From Peribacillus sp. FSL P2-0133 (GTDB lineage Bacteria > Bacillota > Bacilli > Bacillales > DSM-1321): a stretch of 64,000 nt of DNA. The translations under genes were made by a program, and so were the position numbers. This document shows positions 62,890 to 64,000 of the stretch, piece after piece. The first letter of the stretch is position 1, and every line of letters starts with the position of its first letter. Below the pieces are notes generated by a model, which ran no database searches, had not been told where the DNA came from, and saw only the letters and a program-made list of their open reading frames with translations. The stretch spans positions 5,268,001 to 5,332,000 of the forward strand of contig NZ_CP150254.1 in NCBI RefSeq assembly GCF_037975445.1, in the 5' to 3' direction.

Positions 62890-63639
62890 TTATACAATCA
62901 AAGTTGGCTTCTTTTGGGGGATATGTCCAGACTTCTTAACTTTTGTATCCAGATAGAAACTATTATCTTCCGTCAAACCGCCCCAAAGCGGAATATGGTC
63001 CTTTGCCGCAAGTCCATGCTTCATGAGGGCGTCCAGCTTTTTCGGGTTGTTCGTGATTAAAGTCACCGGATCCTCGCGCAGTTCGCTCAGCACTCGAATG
63101 GCTCCCTCGTAAGATCGCGTATCATCTTCGAATCCTAAAGCCTCATTCGCCTCGACCGTGTCATAACCCTCCTGCTGAAGCAAATAGGCAAGAGACTTGG
63201 AAAACAGGCCGATCCCTCTTCCTTCATGGTCCGCAAGGTAAAAGATGGCCCCGCACCCATGCTCGGCTATCATCTTCATCGATTGGTGGAGCTGGTAGCC
63301 GCAATCACAGCGTTTACTGCCGAAGATATCACCCGTGTGACAGATGCTATGCATCCGGACAAGTGCATCCTCGGAATTTTTAAAATCTCCATACACCAAT
63401 ACGGAGGATTGCTGTCCAAAAGCGAGATTGGCTTCCGAAAGCGAATCAAGCACCGCTTCCTTGTCATTATCCGCGCCGTCAAGCTGAAGCCATGTATACC
63501 ATTGGAAAACCGTTGAGAAATCTCCTTGTTCAACAGGCAGGTTCACAGGCCCCACAAGGCATATATCAGCTTTTCCCGGAGTTTTGATGATATTCATTTT
63601 ATCTATTAAAAGGTTTTTTGTTTCCTCGGTTATTTTCAT
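62890..63639 (-). CDS. ribA: GTP cyclohydrolase II, stand-alone
   Basis: Opens the imidazole ring of GTP to start riboflavin and related pathways. The 249-residue protein is not fused to RibB, unlike B. subtilis RibBA. An N-terminal part (about 1-85) is divergent; then come the zinc site GDIFGSKRCDCGYQLHQS (three Cys), ADHEGRGIGLFSKSLAYLL, DTVEANEALGF, and ITNNPKKLDAL, ending YLDTKVKKSGH. Catalytic residues appear intact. AGGTGATG precedes the ATG. First gene of a four-gene operon driven by a clear sigma-A promoter overlapped by inverted repeats. Confidence 0.93.
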   Translation of the reverse strand: MKITEETKNLLIDKMNIIKTPGKADICLVGPVNLPVEQGDFSTVFQWYTWLQLDGADNDKEAVLDSLSEANLAFGQQSSVLVYGDFKNSEDALVRMHSICHTGDIFGSKRCDCGYQLHQSMKMIAEHGCGAIFYLADHEGRGIGLFSKSLAYLLQQEGYDTVEANEALGFEDDTRSYEGAIRVLSELREDPVTLITNNPKKLDALMKHGLAAKDHIPLWGGLTEDNSFYLDTKVKKSGHIPQKKPTLIV

Positions 63640-63679
63640 GTTAACATCACCTATTTTATAATTTATAGTGTGCCTTCTC

Positions 63680-63725
63680 CTTACTTTAGGTAAGTAAGTA
63701 TATTACTATACACTATACCTGTCAA
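63680..63725 (-). promoter_or_regulatory. Promoter of the ribA operon with overlapping operator-like repeats
   Basis: TTGACA (63720-63725), 17-bp spacer, TATACT (63697-63702) on the minus strand make a near-ideal sigma-A promoter. A perfect inverted repeat CTTACTT-TAGGT-AAGTAAG (63680-63698) covers the expected start site, and a second, AGTGTAT/ATATACT, fills the spacer and -10. The leader is about 50 bases, too short for an FMN riboswitch. A local repressor or activator is likely. Confidence 0.7.
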
Positions 63726-63885
63726 TGAAGCAGTTTACAAATAATAGTGTGTCTTTGGTCATAATTTACAAGAAGTTTTTTTTGCAGAAGAAAGGTCATT
63801 CACAAACCGCTATCATATCGGCTGGCCTTTATACATATTTTAACGTATAACGAAAACGTGTCTATAGATAGACTTAAAGAAAGGA

Positions 63886-63921
63886 CGGAAACCTTTTGGA
63901 GGATTTCCCTTATTTTTTTTA
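63886..63921 (+). terminator. Terminator-like hairpin
   Basis: GGAAACCT and AGGATTTCC pair (one bulge) and are followed by CTTATTTTTTTT on the plus strand. No plus-strand gene precedes it in 63726-63885, so it may end a small RNA or act as a leader terminator of something beyond the window. Confidence 0.5.
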
Positions 63922-63954
63922 TGACCCTATTCTATTTCCGCCTCACGTCGGGGC

Positions 63955-64000
63955 AATGAATATGAATCGGGAGCGGGAAGGAACATTGCGTCCCTACTCG
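63955..64000. other. Inverted repeat at the right edge
   Basis: GGGGCAATG (about 63951-63959) can pair with CATTGCGTCCC (about 63985-63995), enclosing a purine-rich loop. It is GC-richer than its surroundings. The window ends before its nature can be judged. Confidence 0.25.

Noticed and set aside
63640..63680. FMN riboswitch before ribA
   Set aside because: The leader is too short and the conserved RFN sequence blocks are absent on both strands.

Overview
The window looks like chromosomal DNA of an aerobic, endospore-forming Bacillaceae species of low G+C content. Peribacillus (the former Bacillus simplex group) is my best guess, from gene content and style only. Spore genes (an alpha/beta SASP, a SleL-type cortex enzyme, KapB/KapD) and a long run of genes in the order known from the Bacillus subtilis yugO-mrp-yuxO region support this. 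There are no rRNA or tRNA genes, CRISPR arrays, prophages or intact insertion sequences.

Left part (1-31.6 kb) is mosaic and varied: a truncated alkaline phosphatase behind a PhoP-box array, purT, a LysM/M14 wall peptidase, a catalase behind a PerR box, a long TetR regulator, amino-acid permeases (10.1 and 26.4 kb), a DUF4349 lipoprotein, TspO, a 1272-residue secreted nucleotidase, acetyltransferases and DinB, a two-gene sigma factor of the SigO-RsoA type facing a small yvrJ gene, a penicillin-acylase-family enzyme, an RsbR/STAS stressosome paralogue facing a 47-codon gene with a sigma-B promoter, an MFS exporter, UppP, a glycerophosphodiesterase, a SASP and SleL.

Middle part (31.7-52.6 kb) follows the B. 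subtilis order yugO, yugN, pgi, yugJ, yuzA, yugI, alaT-alaR, yugF, yugE, patB, kapB, kapD, pbpD, yufK, with insertions: an NSS symporter and a small XRE regulator, then a block (yteA-like, a wrecked manganese catalase, yvbH, GNAT, a small membrane protein, a cyclophilin) between patB and kapB, where B. subtilis carries kinB. KapB is thus present without an adjacent KinB.

Right part (52.9-64 kb) holds the complete mrpABCDEFG Na+/H+ antiporter operon, then on the other strand a MOSC protein, YuxO thioesterase and a four-gene operon ribA-ribD-FAD monooxygenase-HAD phosphatase. That operon has a strong promoter overlapped by inverted repeats and no visible FMN riboswitch.

The non-coding DNA is rich in repeats: a ~190-bp element in three copies plus fragments, a hairpin family associated with it, a striking 460-bp array of 23 units with an 82-bp higher-order period between yugF and yugE, and a degenerate 20-bp array upstream of the acylase gene. 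Decayed genes include the manganese catalase, an endonuclease I remnant and a cre-controlled signal-peptide-like stub.
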